A stretch of DNA of 31,915 nucleotides, from NCBI GenBank assembly GCA_938036655.1, contig CALHQS010000077.1, positions 1 to 31,915 of the forward strand. Reading direction: 5' to 3'. Shown one piece after another: positions 8,001 to 19,491 of the stretch. The position numbers were made by a program, and so were the translations under genes. Under the pieces are notes generated by a model. It was not told the DNA's origin. It did no database searches and saw only the letters and a list, made by a program, of their open reading frames with translations. The stretch comes from an uncultured Candidatus Altimarinota bacterium (GTDB lineage: Bacteria; Patescibacteriota; Gracilibacteria; BD1-5; UBA2023). Position 1 is the first letter of the stretch, and each line of letters begins with the position of its first letter.

Positions 8001-11000
8001 CATTCTCAAAATAAAAATTCTCAAAATCTTGCCAACACTTCATCGGCTGATGATCAGAAAAAATCCGTCACTGGTGCGCGTGTAATTCCGTATTTTTATC
8101 GAACGCACATTGCTCATCTCGATGCACTTGATTTTTCCGTATTGCTCCAGACTGATTCAGAAAATATTATTCCGCCAAATGGCTCTGTTGCAAAATTACA
8201 AATTCTTTCAGTGACGAGTGCTGGAAAAACGATTGATACTGCGCAGTATGATTCGTATTTTTCGGTGGCAAATTATGAGGTGCCGGCGAATACATTGCAT
8301 CCAAAATTTCTCATCAATGCGCGTGATAAAGATTTTTCTCTCAAAGCAAAAATCGTGTATTCTGTCGCTTTTGCTGATGGAAGTCGCCAAGAAATTTCTT
8401 CAGAAGATTTCACGATTACGGCGTCAAGCACTTTCTTGGATTCACATCTTTCATCAGAAAATGCGAGTGGTCTGGCGGTGATTTCTGCGGATTCTCAGGA
8501 AAAATTTTTCCTCAATGCCATTCGCAAGAAATCTAGTTCTGATACAGGAAATCCAGAAAAAAATTTCCGCGTAACATTTTTGGATGATAATAGTACACAG
8601 CGTGAAATTATCACGCTTGAAAAACAGGATGAAAAAGTTGAGATTCCTGATGCAATAATCAAAAATCCAGGAACCTATCGTGCGATTTTGAGCGGTGAAG
8701 ATGGTGTGGCAGGAGAATTGACATTCAATGTTGTTTCTGGAAAATTTTCTCAGATTTCGCTTGCGCCAGTTTCGACGATGATTGTGAAAGATTCAACGAC
8801 TCTTGTGACGCTTTCACTTCAAGATCAGCTTGGGAATGCAGTTACACCAGATTTGTATTCTGTGGAACTTTCTGTGGAAAATGGTACGATCTTGAATGCT
8901 GCAGGTGATGCGGTCAAGAAATTATCGCTTGATATTTTTGATTCTCGCTTGTCGTTCGCGGTTCGTGGCGACAATGTTGGGAAAATGAAAATTCTTGCCA
9001 ATGTCAAAAATCATTCTGCCTTTGGAAATACAGAATTAAAAGCCGAAAAAGAAATTGATGTGCTCGCGGAAGCTCGTGTAAAATTGCAATTTGACAACCC
9101 AAATAACGCGCTTCGTGCTGGTGGCGACGCGGTGAAAGCGCGCGTACGAATCGAAGATGCTGACGGGAATCAACTTTCTGGATTTTCTTCAGTGATTTCA
9201 CTTTCGCTTCCAAATGGCGCTGGGAAATTTTCTTCAGATATTTTTGATATCAAAAACGGTCAGTCTGAGATTTTCACATATATGCCGGGAACTGTGGCGG
9301 GCGTTCATAATCTCACAATCAACATTCCGGGTATCGGTATTCTCAACAATAATCCGCTTACGCTTATTGCGGGCGATGCGATGTATATCGACCATACGAC
9401 GGTTGGTGGAAAAATTATTTTCCGAACGCGCGATCGTTATGGGAATTTGGCGAATTATTCTGGTCAAGCTTTTATCGCCAAAAATGCAGAAACACCAGTA
9501 GAAATTCAATTTGAAAACGGCGAATATATTATTCCTGAACAAAGCGGTTATTACATTGTAGAAATTCCAGAAATTGAAAAAAATAAAATTCAATATCAGG
9601 AAAACGGGCAAACTTTTGAAATTTTGCCGATTACCAAATATGCGGTACAAATTTTTACAAATGACGCCAAATACAATTTTGCGGATGATTATAATGCTCG
9701 TTATACGGTGCTTGCGGGTGGATCATTCTTGCGCGAAGGGGAGGATATTTTGTACAATGCTGATCCGAAAAAATCTCAGAGCCTCGCGGTAACAACACTT
9801 TTGGCTTCACCAATCGCTGATGAGACGATTTTTTCGGTTTTTCCAGGTGGCGGATATTCTCTTGGGCGCGTTGACGATGCGGTTTTTGAAACTTCCCTCA
9901 ATATTGAACGAGGATTCCCTGTGTTGCATGTTTTTGATTCTGTTCGCAAATCTGAAATCGCAAAAATTTTGTATCAAACGGAAAAATCAGAACTACTCGC
10001 GTGTAAAAATTCTGATTCTTGTGACATTCCAAAAGATCGTGCTTCGATTGCTGGAAAAATGCTTTTGAACGAAACTGATGGCTACAATATTGTCGCGCAG
10101 GGTGGAAAAATTATTTTCTCAAAAAATAATCAAGCGCTCGCAACTATTGCTCAAAATGGCTCAATAGAAGCACAATCATCTGTTTCTTTCCGTCTAAAAA
10201 ATTATAATACTATAAACGGATTTGTCTTTGAAATTCTTGAAAATGGGGCACTGATTGCAGAGGCTACATATCATTTTTCTCAAAATGAAAGTGTGATTTT
10301 GGCGGATGATATTTTCTCAGGTGTTGCGCACAATGCGCCTGTGTTGCAGAGTGCTGGATATCAATTAAGAGCATTTAGCGACCAGACTTTGAATAATTCA
10401 GCGCGCGGATTTATGGTGCAACGATCGCTTGCTGATGCCTTATTTGATGAAACAAAAGTCGGACCGCGCGATATTGATGATATCGGGATGCTTTCAGAAA
10501 ATCCATGAGTTGGTTGGATGGGAAATAACCGAATGTTGCTTTCGTTCGCGGCTGGTGATAGTGTTGGTGAAGCTACAAAATGGTTCCATACATACATGAT
10601 GCTTAATATGGGTGATCCGATTGCGAGTGTTCGTCATGGCGAGCCTGATACGCAAGTTGATGGCCTTGATAGAAGTATAGGAACGCAAATCGCGGATAGC
10701 CGTCGCAGCCAGATTCAGAATTTCTTTGAAAAAGATATGAATGGTGATAGCCTCAATGATGTTGTCGTTCAGTATGAGGACGGATACATTCAGCTTTTGC
10801 TCAATATTGGTGGGCGATTTCGCTCACTCGGAAATATCGCATTTTTACCAAAAAATCGAAATTCTCTCATAGAAATTGGAGATTTCCGCGGCGATAAATT
10901 CTCTGATATTATTACGCTTGATTCTGATGGGAAAATTTCACTCATTAATAACAATGATTCCAAATTTTCGCCGCAAAATATTTCGCTTTCATCTGGAAAT

Positions 11001-14000
11001 GCGGCACCAAGCCACATTCAACAAATGAAAGTGTATGATATGGATGCGGACGGGAAAGATGATTTGGTGTATTTGACATCGGGTGGGGAATTAGGAATTT
11101 TGTATGGCACTGATACAGCGGGCGTTTTTGAGCAAAAAATTCTTGATTCAACGCTTGGAATTACGCTTCGTAATGAAACTGACAATCATGATGGTGCGGT
11201 AATTTCTGATGCGGTGACGCAATTTAAAAATTTTGTTGGGCAAGTTCCTGCAAATACAAAACCTGCGGATTCAGGTATTACAGATGAAAAAATCCGCGAA
11301 CAAGTCTATTATCAGGAACAATCTGCGTCGATTCAGTCACTTCCAAATTCAACGATTGACCCGAAAGTTTTGGCTCAGCTGAGCGCTCAATTTGGAAATT
11401 CTGCTATCTCAGATGATTTGCAGGTTTCGCCTGCGGATAATACGACTCGTACGACCCCGATTCCACTCAGAACGTATGTTCGTTCCCAATATGCTTCGCT
11501 TCATGGTCTCGAAATTTCCAAAAAATTTCAATCACAAAATGCCGTTTTGTATCCGTACGATACAATTCAAGTCGAGATTTCTGTAAAAAATTTGTCATCA
11601 GAATCTCAGAAAAATGTGAAATATTTGGACAGCATTCCAAAAATTTTCGATCGTGATACGAGTGCGACGTATTCTGTTGAAATTGCTGGCAATCGTAGTG
11701 AGAAAAATTTCCAAGAAAAAAACGATGGCGAATTTGATCTCGAATTTGACATTGGTGAAATTCCTGCTGGCGCTGAAGCGAAGATTCGCTATACGCTCAA
11801 AGTTTTGCCAGCAAGTTATGGTGAAATGTTGGTCGGTGATTTTGAAGAAGGAACGGTTGGTCACGATAATTTTGGTGATGTTGCATTCAAGACCTCAACG
11901 ACTTGTGGGGCTGAAATGATGACTTGGCTCTCAACTGCGGCTCGTGAATATCAGTCAAGTCGCCGTCCAGCCTTGTATTCTGCACCGCTTCCGAAAGGGC
12001 TTTCAGAAAAATTGACAGATTCTGATAAAAATGGTTTGCCCGATTCGGTTGAGAAAATGACGTCAGCAGAAGGAAAAAAACAATTTGATGCCATTGCGGG
12101 CAATTCAAAAAATCCAAAAAATCTCGTTACTGTTGAGAAAAATGGAAAAAATTCTGTAAAAATTGGATTTGATGCCGAGACTACCAAAAATATTGAGAAT
12201 AAAGCACAAGAAATTGCTGATGGATTGTCTTGTGGGTTTGGTGGAGGTTCATGTATGAGCTTCCCAATCAACTGGGCACCATTGGCACCAGGAAATGATC
12301 CTGTAGTTTTTGGTTATCCAGTAGGTGATGGATTTAAAGTGAATGAAGGGCTTCCGGTGCTTTCTGCACTCACAGCTATCAATGTTCCGAATCCATCAGG
12401 ATGTTATCAGGTGCCAACAGTTTGGCCAGCATCGCCATTACGTTATATGGGAACTTGTACCGCTGAAACTGGTGCGGGTGGATATCTTGGGGTTGATTCC
12501 CCAACCAATTTTATGCGGCTTTTTGTAACACCAACTCTGACTCTTGGAATGGGTGTCGGTATGTGTTTCGGTGGACCCGCGAGTGTTATTGGTGGCAACC
12601 CAGGAAAAGGACTTTCGCCACTGGTGCAGGGCGGAAACTGTATTGTAATGGCAAAACCAATGCCTGTCTGTAAAGGTGACGGTTCTACTGAAGATGGTGA
12701 TGTGCGTGCAATTTCTGGACTGGGAACGATTTCAAAAACATGGAATGGTGCGAGTTGTAATCTTGAAGCTTCTGCCAAGACGCAACTTCGTAGTGAGGAA
12801 AAAAATCTTGAAAAAGAAATTCTTGAATATATGAAATCACTATCTACGCGACAATCCGAAATTGCTGGTATTACTGCCAAAATTTCTCGCAGAAATGTTT
12901 CATCGCTCAATGGTGGTCCACTTCTTTCTGTGGGGAATGGTTCAGGTGGAGATTCTTCAATAGAAATTTCTTTGACTGGTGGTGATAAAATTGCCGATAT
13001 CAAAAAAGTTGTGAATGTGAAAAATAAGCGAATTTCTGCATTCCCAGATTTCATTATGGATTGGCTGACTCGTCAGACGGAAGAACTTACTACTTCATTG
13101 TTTACACCGCCAAATTTGACGATTATTCCGCCAACAGATTTTGGGCAAAATGCGAAAGTGGATTCTAGTTATTCTGATTTTTTGGATAAACTTTCTAAGG
13201 CTTATTCGAGTGAATCTTTGAGCTCTCTCAAAGCCGAAATGTCGTCTGCGTATCATTCTACGGATACTTCATCAGCACTGGCGCGCGCATCAGGTGGCAG
13301 TAATTCTTCGGTAGGTCAGTGGTATGGAAATCAGCTCAGCCAAGCCGCTTCTTCGGTGGCTCCATTGACGAATTCTGCTCAATGAAGCCTCAATGCGCTT
13401 CGCGCGGCGTATACTTTCCTTGGAAAATTGCCATTTTTGAATATTCGCGAACAAAAAATTAATATCAATGTTCCATGGATTCGTCCGAGTGAATTGGATC
13501 AGTATGAGCGTCAATTAACAGCATATGAAAAAGAATTTTCTCGCGCTCTCAAGAATTGGTGTGTCACGGGAGAATCTAAGGAATGCTTGCTTGCAAAAGC
13601 GAAACTTGAAAACTCAGGATTTTTGTCATCAATTCAGGCGAATATCAAACGAATTCAGGAATACAAAAAATTCCCAGAAAAATTACAAAAATATGTCAAT
13701 TGGAAAGAAAAATTGATGTACGATTTGCTTTGTAATATTCAGGCCGTAGAAAAAATGACTTTCGGTTGGGTGAAGGACAACGGTATTCGCTTCCAAAAAT
13801 GGGCGGAATTGTATGTGCTCATCAAGGCGATTGCGCAGAGTTGGCAGCCACTTTTGGATATTTTTGCTGAAACGAGTGCTCAGTGTGGCGTTTGTCGAAA
13901 TGAACGCAATAATTCGCAGCAATGGAAATTCAAGCTTATTTCCATGATTATTCCAAAAATTCCGGTAATTTCTTTCCCGAAATGGCCAGATATCGTGCTC

Positions 14001-17000
14001 GATTTATCAGATGTGCGACTTGGAATTGATGTGTCGGTGCCAGATTTTAATTTCCGACTTTCTCCGATGCGTTTGCCAGCGTTACCAGGACTTTCATTGC
14101 CAAATTCTCCAACAGCTTCATTGACGCTTCCATCGTTGCCAGTGCTTCCTCCATTGCCATCGTTGCCAGATTTGCCAGAATTGCCGTCATTGCCGATGGT
14201 AAAATTGCCAGATTTGCCACCGCCACCAAAATTGCCAAAATTGAGTGGTTCCATCTCGGCGGCACTGAATATTCTGAAATTGATTTCAAAATTGTACTGT
14301 TATTATCAAAAAACGGTTTTGATTCCAGAATGGCAGGTGGGTGATGTGATTGCACAACGAACGGAACGTCAATCGACGCTTCCAATGGATTTTCTTAATA
14401 TTCAGTTCCCACAATTTTCTGTGCCAGAACTCAAAGAAATCCGAATTTCAACGCATCTCAATTATACATTGCGAACGGATTTTATCACAGAATTTGCAAA
14501 AGCAGCCGTGAAGCCAATCAATCAGTTCACAAGTGATCTTGGAAATTCGATTCCGTCAAAAATTCTTGATGACGTGAATATTCGCCTTCCAATCGACAAT
14601 CATATCAATGTAAATCAATTGATTGACGGCGAAAATCGTGTCAATAATGCTTTGCAAAATATTCAAAATATTTCTAATGAAGCTGGAAGCGCGCTTCAAA
14701 ATGCTTCTGATTCGGTAGAAAATGCAGTGCAGGAAAGTGTTGATAATCTCACAAGTTACGCAAAATTTGCCTCAGGAATTACGCTTGAAACGGCTGAAAA
14801 TCTTCTCGAACCGATTATTCGAAAATTTGAAGCTGAAAAAGATATTTTCTTGGACAACGAATCATTTGCAAAATATCTCAAATCCGAACTTTTGGCATCA
14901 TGATTTGTCGCGCAAGCAGCAGATTTGGACAAAAAAATGTATGCAGCCCAGAAAGAAGCGAAAAAATTGCAAGCAGGAATTGAGGCGTACAATCGTGAAA
15001 AATTCGATTTGCTCTACGAATTTGTTCACGAACACGAGCGAAAAAATGGCGAATTGCAAAATATTGTCGATTTGCTTCGTAACGATGATTCTGAGCTTCT
15101 TGCAAATGCGCCATATATTGGACAATTTGCATCTGATGAATCAGAAAAATCTTCGCTCACACTTGCGCAACTTGCAAATCTCGAATCTCGTGCTATCGAG
15201 TCAATTTCAGACAATTCTACGACTGAAACAACGACTGCGCACGAGATTGGAAAATCGCTTGAACGACGAATTCATCGTATTGCGCAACTCAATACAACGA
15301 ATGCAAATTCTCAAAATATTCCAGAACACACCATTAATACTGGTGGAATTGCGGCAAATTATTTGCCAAAATTTGAAGGAATGTATGTTTTGACGGAAAA
15401 TTCCAAAACGCAAACAAAATTGTTTGATTATGTGGAGCTTATCGGGAAAAATGATCGCGTTGATACGAAAGATATCGACAACGACGGCGATCGTGACTAT
15501 ATTTTTGTACTTGGTGGCAATTTGTATGTCAAAAATACGCATCTCAAAGAACCAGCCAAAATCGTTGATACAACAACTCGTACCGAAAATATTTCACAAA
15601 AATTACCAGAAGTTCCGAACAATTTTATCCAGGTGCTTTCGACTCCATCTGAACTCAATATTTCGTTCAGAAATACTGTTCCAGATGAGCGCGAATGGCG
15701 TCTTGAATTCCTCGAAAAATATACCGAATGGGATCGAGTCGCGATTGATAAAAATCTGGAAAAATCACTTCCAAAAACGGTGGTAGATTTGTTCGTTCAA
15801 AATAATTTTGGTGATTTTGATAATAATGGAATGCGTTCAATGTCAGTAAATCGCTATATTTCTGGTGGTGAAAAATCTTCAAAATTTGTGCTTGAAAGTG
15901 CTAAAATTGAAAAATTTACTGGCGATATTTTCTTGTCAGTTTCTCCAAATCGTACGATTTATACAGGGAATAAAAATGTAGAAATTTTGTATCGAACTGG
16001 TGAGAATTCTGAAGAAAAACGTATGACACTGGAAGCGCATCGCGCATACCAATTCTTGACAACAACTGAAATTCGTGCGTCTGGTGGCTCAATTTTTGTC
16101 ATTGGTGGTGGATCAGGAACATATCGTTATGGTGCGGATGATGAACTTTTAGGATTGCCGATTTTACCAGGAATGCGTTTCACTTCGGAAGAATCATTCT
16201 CGATTTTTGATGCGACACATCGTGAAAATATTTCGCTTTCACCAAACTCCGTGTATATTGTCAAAAATCTTGGAATGCCTTCAGAATTATACAATTTTGC
16301 CATTCCATATCCGAACGGATTTTATTACGCGCGACTCAAGCATTTGTCTCGTGATCAACAGAATCGCGCAGGTGTGACGCTTTTTTCGCCACAACTTGCG
16401 AGTGATTCGACCAATCCGGTGATTTCGCTTTCTGATACGGTTCGTGTGCCCGTGTATGCACAGACCAAAATTCAAATTTCAGAAATTGTGACCGAACTTT
16501 CAGATTTTGAAGTCGCGATTGATGAAGATTTGACTGTCGATGCGGACAATAACGGCGTGTACGATGATGACTTTGAAACGAATCGAAAAAATGTCACGAT
16601 TTCGGATCAAGAATTGATTTTTGGGCCGTTTGATACGCCAGAAAATCGTCAGATGATGTTGCGTGTTCGCGATGAATTCGGGAATACTACATATATGCCG
16701 ATTTTGGTGGAAGTTTTCACTCCAATTCCAACGCTTGAAAATGTTTCAGAGTCCGGAAATGTTTCAGGAATTCTTGATAATCCGATCGAAAATGAGCCAA
16801 TCGAAATTTTCCGAATCCGTTCATCAGAATATCCAATGATGGTAAATACTGGATCGATTTTGACTGATACAGAAGGAAAATTCTCATCTGGATCATATCG
16901 AACGCCAGAAAATATCACAGTAACTACAGGGCAGGATGTTTTCAGAATTTTACATTCAGGAATTTTTGAAAATGTACCAGCAGGCTATGAAATTCGTGTT

Positions 17001-17405
17001 TCGCCAGCTGATGCAACCAAGCCAATGAGTATCAATGTGTACAATACTCAAAAAATTCTCGCATACCAGCAATTTTTCTCATTACCAAATTCTGCGAGAA
17101 TCGTTCAAAAAACTGATGAAAATGCGTCTTCAACGGGTAATTTACTTGTAAGTACGCATGCTCAATATCGCTTTGCGAATGCGGACTATAACGATCCGAA
17201 AATTCCATGAGGCGCCTATGTTACAGATGCTCAGTACAATGCGATTATCGCGATCGCGCGTGACGGAAATATTTACACAATTGACAAAAATATTTCTCTC
17301 ACGATTTCGGAAAAAGACGGATTTATGATGATTTCTGCGAAAAAAGGCGACACGTCCATTGCGGATTTCCATTATAAAATGAATTTTTTCTACACGACAA
17401 AATAA
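5067..17405 (+). CDS. Giant secreted/surface repeat protein (4112 aa), seven UGA-Gly codons
   Basis: One frame from ATG at 5067 to TAA at 17403-17405, broken under the standard code by seven TGAs at codons 514, 686, 863, 1814, 2773, 3279 and 4048; all segments share the frame and coding style. A signal peptide lies at about residues 15-45 (hydrophobic MLLVFVLIL, then FFGTAQA before HSDQ). Residues 60-200 hold a compact fold with RLVGTVLIGNVPIP, vaguely like gingipain-type caspase folds but without assignable catalytic residues. Two Ig-like/invasin-type modules lie at about 1225-1445. VCBS/FG-GAP-like Ca-binding loops occur near 1888 (DMNGDSLND), 1992 (DMDADGKDD), 3469 (DIDNDGDRD) and 3825 (DADNNGVYDDD), and a DUF11-like module at about 2165-2265. 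A Gly/Cys-rich block spans about 2390-2560 and a Leu-Pro repeat about 3000-3062. A start at TTG 5058 is possible but less likely. No sortase motif is seen. Probably an adhesin or host-contact protein; function unknown. Confidence 0.9.
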
Positions 17406-17433
17406 ATCCCAAATTTGGGATTTATTTTTATTT
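17400..17433 (+). terminator. Terminator of the giant gene
   Basis: Hairpin with arms AAATAAATCCC and GGGATTTATTT around AAATTT, overlapping the TAA stop and followed by more T. Near-perfect symmetry means it could work in both directions. Confidence 0.75.
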
Positions 17434-17561
17434 GAGAATTTTTAAATGCATTTTCCTAGGAAATGTAAAATACATTATTCTATAAAAAATTTTTTTGTCA
17501 AAAAATTTTGTGATGAAATCAAGAAAACTCCAAAAATTCTCAAAAAAACACCGCGAAAGTG

Positions 17562-17588
17562 TTGACAAATATTTTTTTTGAATAAAAT
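17562..17588 (+). promoter_or_regulatory. Promoter of rplU
   Basis: Consensus TTGACA (17562-17567), a 15-base spacer and TAAAAT (17583-17588). A long leader (about 100 bases) runs to the rplU ATG. The surface-operon promoter at 19296 has almost the same architecture. Confidence 0.6.
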
Positions 17589-17642
17589 AGATTGGCGATT
17601 TTGGAAAATTTTCCAAAAAACAGTTTTTATCTTCGCTTTGTT

Positions 17643-17672
17643 ATAGGGAACAAGACTCTTCGGGGCTCCTAT
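17643..17672 (+). promoter_or_regulatory. Possible structured leader of rplU (L21 leader-like)
   Basis: The leader holds ATAGG (17643-17647) paired with CCTAT (17668-17672), enclosing CTC-TTCG-GGG, a stable UUCG tetraloop hairpin, 21 bases before the ATG. L21 genes in several phyla have autoregulatory leader RNAs; I cannot show that this is one of the described types. Confidence 0.35.
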
Positions 17673-17693
17673 ATGAGCATAAATCTTTTTAAT

Positions 17694-18005
17694 ATGATTG
17701 CGATTATTGAAATCGGTGGAAAACAGTACACTGTAAGCCAGGATTCAACTCTTGTGGTTGATCGTCAGCATCTTGCTGAAGGTGAAAATCTTGAAGTAGC
17801 TCCACTTCTCGTGGCTTCTGAGGACGGAAAAACTGTAAAAGTTGGAACTCCATTTGTAGAAGGTGCAAAAGTAACTCTTCGTGTAGATTCTCACCAGCGT
17901 GGTGAAAAGGTTCGTGTTTTCAAGATGAAAGCAAAAAAGCGATATGTTCGCTCTCGTGGATTCCGCCCATCTGAAACAACTTTGACAGTAACTGCTATTG
18001 CTTAG
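17694..18005 (+). CDS. rplU: 50S ribosomal protein L21
   Basis: 103 residues from ATG 17694, the standard L21 length. It starts MIAIIEIGGKQYTV (family consensus YAVIxxGGKQYxV), and the C-terminal KMKAKKRYVRSRGFRP matches the rRNA-binding tail (KxKRRKxYRRxxGHRQ type). The open frame extends upstream to 17592, but that part is leader sequence without homology. Stop TAG. L27, the usual neighbour, is not present; a peptidoglycan hydrolase follows instead. Confidence 0.95.
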   Translation: MIAIIEIGGKQYTVSQDSTLVVDRQHLAEGENLEVAPLLVASEDGKTVKVGTPFVEGAKVTLRVDSHQRGEKVRVFKMKAKKRYVRSRGFRPSETTLTVTAIA

Positions 18006-18013
18006 TGTTTCTT

Positions 18014-18046
18014 GTGTTAGCCCTCGCAAGAGGGTTTACACTTTTT
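18014..18046 (+). terminator. Terminator of rplU
   Basis: Two-part stem GTGT...ACAC and CCCTC-GCAA-GAGGG, then T5. It ends only 18 bases before the GTG of the next gene, so that gene probably depends on read-through or a promoter I cannot see. Confidence 0.8.
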
Positions 18047-18063
18047 ATTTCTAAAATTTCTCA

Positions 18064-19251
18064 GTGTCATCACTTCCAAATTATAAGGCGCGACTTGAGC
18101 GCGCTAGTAGAAATCAGGTTCCTGTTCGTTCAGCCACAGAATCTTTTAAGAAATTTAAGTGGTTTACAACATTTTTGGTAATTTTGTTTCCAATCTATCC
18201 ATCATTGGCGCAGATTGGAACTGCTTCACAGACGCAAGTAGGAGATTATGATGAATCATCAATTATTACAGCCTTTACTGATACCGATAACTTGGAATAT
18301 ATCTCAGAAAGTGGCTTGGTGGTTGTAAGTCCAGAAACTCTGACTGGTGCAGAAGAAACAAATCAAAATATTTCAACAGAGCAGCCTGCTGCAATTCCGG
18401 AATCAAATGTTCGTACATATACAGTAGTAGAACATGATGATATTATTAAAATTTCAAAAAAATACAATATTGCCGCAGAAGTAATTTTGTGGTCCAATAA
18501 CCTCTCAATGAGTGATACCCTTGTGGTGGGACAAGTTTTGAAAATTCCACCAGTTTCTGGAATCGTTCATGCTCTCAAGCCAGGGGAAACTGTTTCGGAT
18601 ATTGCGAAGCAGTACAATGTTTCTGTGCAGGAAATTCTTGATACCAATAATATTTCTGATGCGAGAAAAATCCAGGATGGAACCAAATTGATGATTCCTG
18701 GCGCAGTTCGCCCTGAGCCAAAAGTAGTAAAGCCAGCGGTTCAGCCTGAAAAGAAAACAACTCAGACAAAAACTCAGGAAAAACCAAAAACAGAAACTCC
18801 AGCCAAAGCAAAAACTTCCGCTGCTGAGGCAAAGCCAAAAGCGGAAGAGCTATCTATTGCAGTTGAAGCAACTCCAGTGGTGCATTCCAATGGCTTAAAA
18901 GATCGCTATGCGATCAAATTTACAGGACTTGGTCGAGGGTTTGTTGCAGGAAATTGTACTTGGCATGTGGCTCGTAACAAAACAGTTACATGGCGAGGGA
19001 ATGCCAATCAATGGATTAAGAATGCTCGTGCGCAGGGTGTTCCGACGGGAAAAACTCCAGTTGTTGGTGCGATTGTACAATTCTCTGGACATGGCTATAA
19101 TGCATACTATGGACATGTGGGTATTGTAACAGATATTCAGGATGGCAATATTATCGTGAGTGATATGAACTATCGTGGTCTTTACGAAGTAACGATTCGA
19201 AAAGTTCCTATCAATCATCCAGCTATTGATGGATATATTTATGTGGACTAA
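18064..19251 (+). CDS. LysM-LysM-CHAP peptidoglycan hydrolase, secreted or membrane-anchored
   Basis: 395 residues from a GTG start; no upstream ATG is possible because TAA precedes in frame at 18052. Order: basic N-terminus, hydrophobic segment at about 33-48 ending PSLAQ (signal peptide or anchor), LysM1 at about 118-162, LysM2 at about 168-213, a Lys/Pro/Thr-rich linker at 214-270, and a C-terminal CHAP domain at about 285-395. CHAP catalytic residues are visible: Cys298 in GNCTWHV, His351 in YGHVGIV and Asn369 in SDMNY. The family cleaves cell-wall peptides or the stem-peptide amide. LysM binds glycan, so it acts outside the membrane on the cell's own wall or, in an epibiont, possibly on the host wall. 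Stop TAA. Confidence 0.92.
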   Translation: MSSLPNYKARLERASRNQVPVRSATESFKKFKWFTTFLVILFPIYPSLAQIGTASQTQVGDYDESSIITAFTDTDNLEYISESGLVVVSPETLTGAEETNQNISTEQPAAIPESNVRTYTVVEHDDIIKISKKYNIAAEVILWSNNLSMSDTLVVGQVLKIPPVSGIVHALKPGETVSDIAKQYNVSVQEILDTNNISDARKIQDGTKLMIPGAVRPEPKVVKPAVQPEKKTTQTKTQEKPKTETPAKAKTSAAEAKPKAEELSIAVEATPVVHSNGLKDRYAIKFTGLGRGFVAGNCTWHVARNKTVTWRGNANQWIKNARAQGVPTGKTPVVGAIVQFSGHGYNAYYGHVGIVTDIQDGNIIVSDMNYRGLYEVTIRKVPINHPAIDGYIYVD

Positions 19252-19273
19252 AATCTCCGAAAGGGGATTTTTT
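19251..19273 (+). terminator. Terminator of the LysM-CHAP gene
   Basis: Hairpin AAATCTCC-GAAA-GGGGATTT followed by T3, with one G-T pair, starting on the last base of the stop codon. Confidence 0.75.
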
Positions 19274-19295
19274 CCGTATTTTGTTCATATAAATA

Positions 19296-19323
19296 TTGAC
19301 AAATGAATATTTTGTATTAAAAT
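19296..19323 (+). promoter_or_regulatory. Promoter of the three-gene surface operon
   Basis: Consensus TTGACA (19296-19301), a 16-base spacer and TAAAAT (19318-19323). It is the best promoter in the window, matches the rplU promoter, and lies just after a terminator. It predicts a leader of about 160 bases. Confidence 0.6.
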
Positions 19324-19491
19324 GTAGAAAATAAAGTATTATGACATAAGAATAACTTTTATTTTTCCTTTTGTAATCGGAAAAATATATTTTTCAGAAA
19401 AAGTTGAGCAAAAATTTGCGCAATCGTGAAAAATATGATATCCTACGGAGGATAGATAAAAAGTCTATGTACTTATTCCTAATTTTATTTT
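19324..19491 (+). promoter_or_regulatory. Long structured 5' leader of the surface operon
   Basis: No gene in 168 bases. It holds a 16-base perfect palindrome (19380-19395, GAAAAATATATTTTTC) and, at 19439-19468, two overlapping stems: TATCCT-ACGG-AGGATA and ATAGA-N7-TCTAT, which share bases 19452-19454 and so cannot form fully together. The start at 19492 has no adjacent Shine-Dalgarno; the only AGGA is inside the first stem, about 40 bases upstream. A regulatory role is inferred. Confidence 0.35.

Noticed and set aside
14047..14385. Minus-strand Gly/Asn- and Ala-rich frames opposite the Leu-Pro region
   Set aside because: They are complementary shadows of the ttgcca repeats in the giant gene.
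5067..17405. A run of seven broken genes or pseudogene fragments
   Set aside because: All fragments share one reading frame, each is interrupted only by TGA and never by TAA, TAG or a shift, and coding quality is constant throughout; a decaying gene would show mixed lesions.
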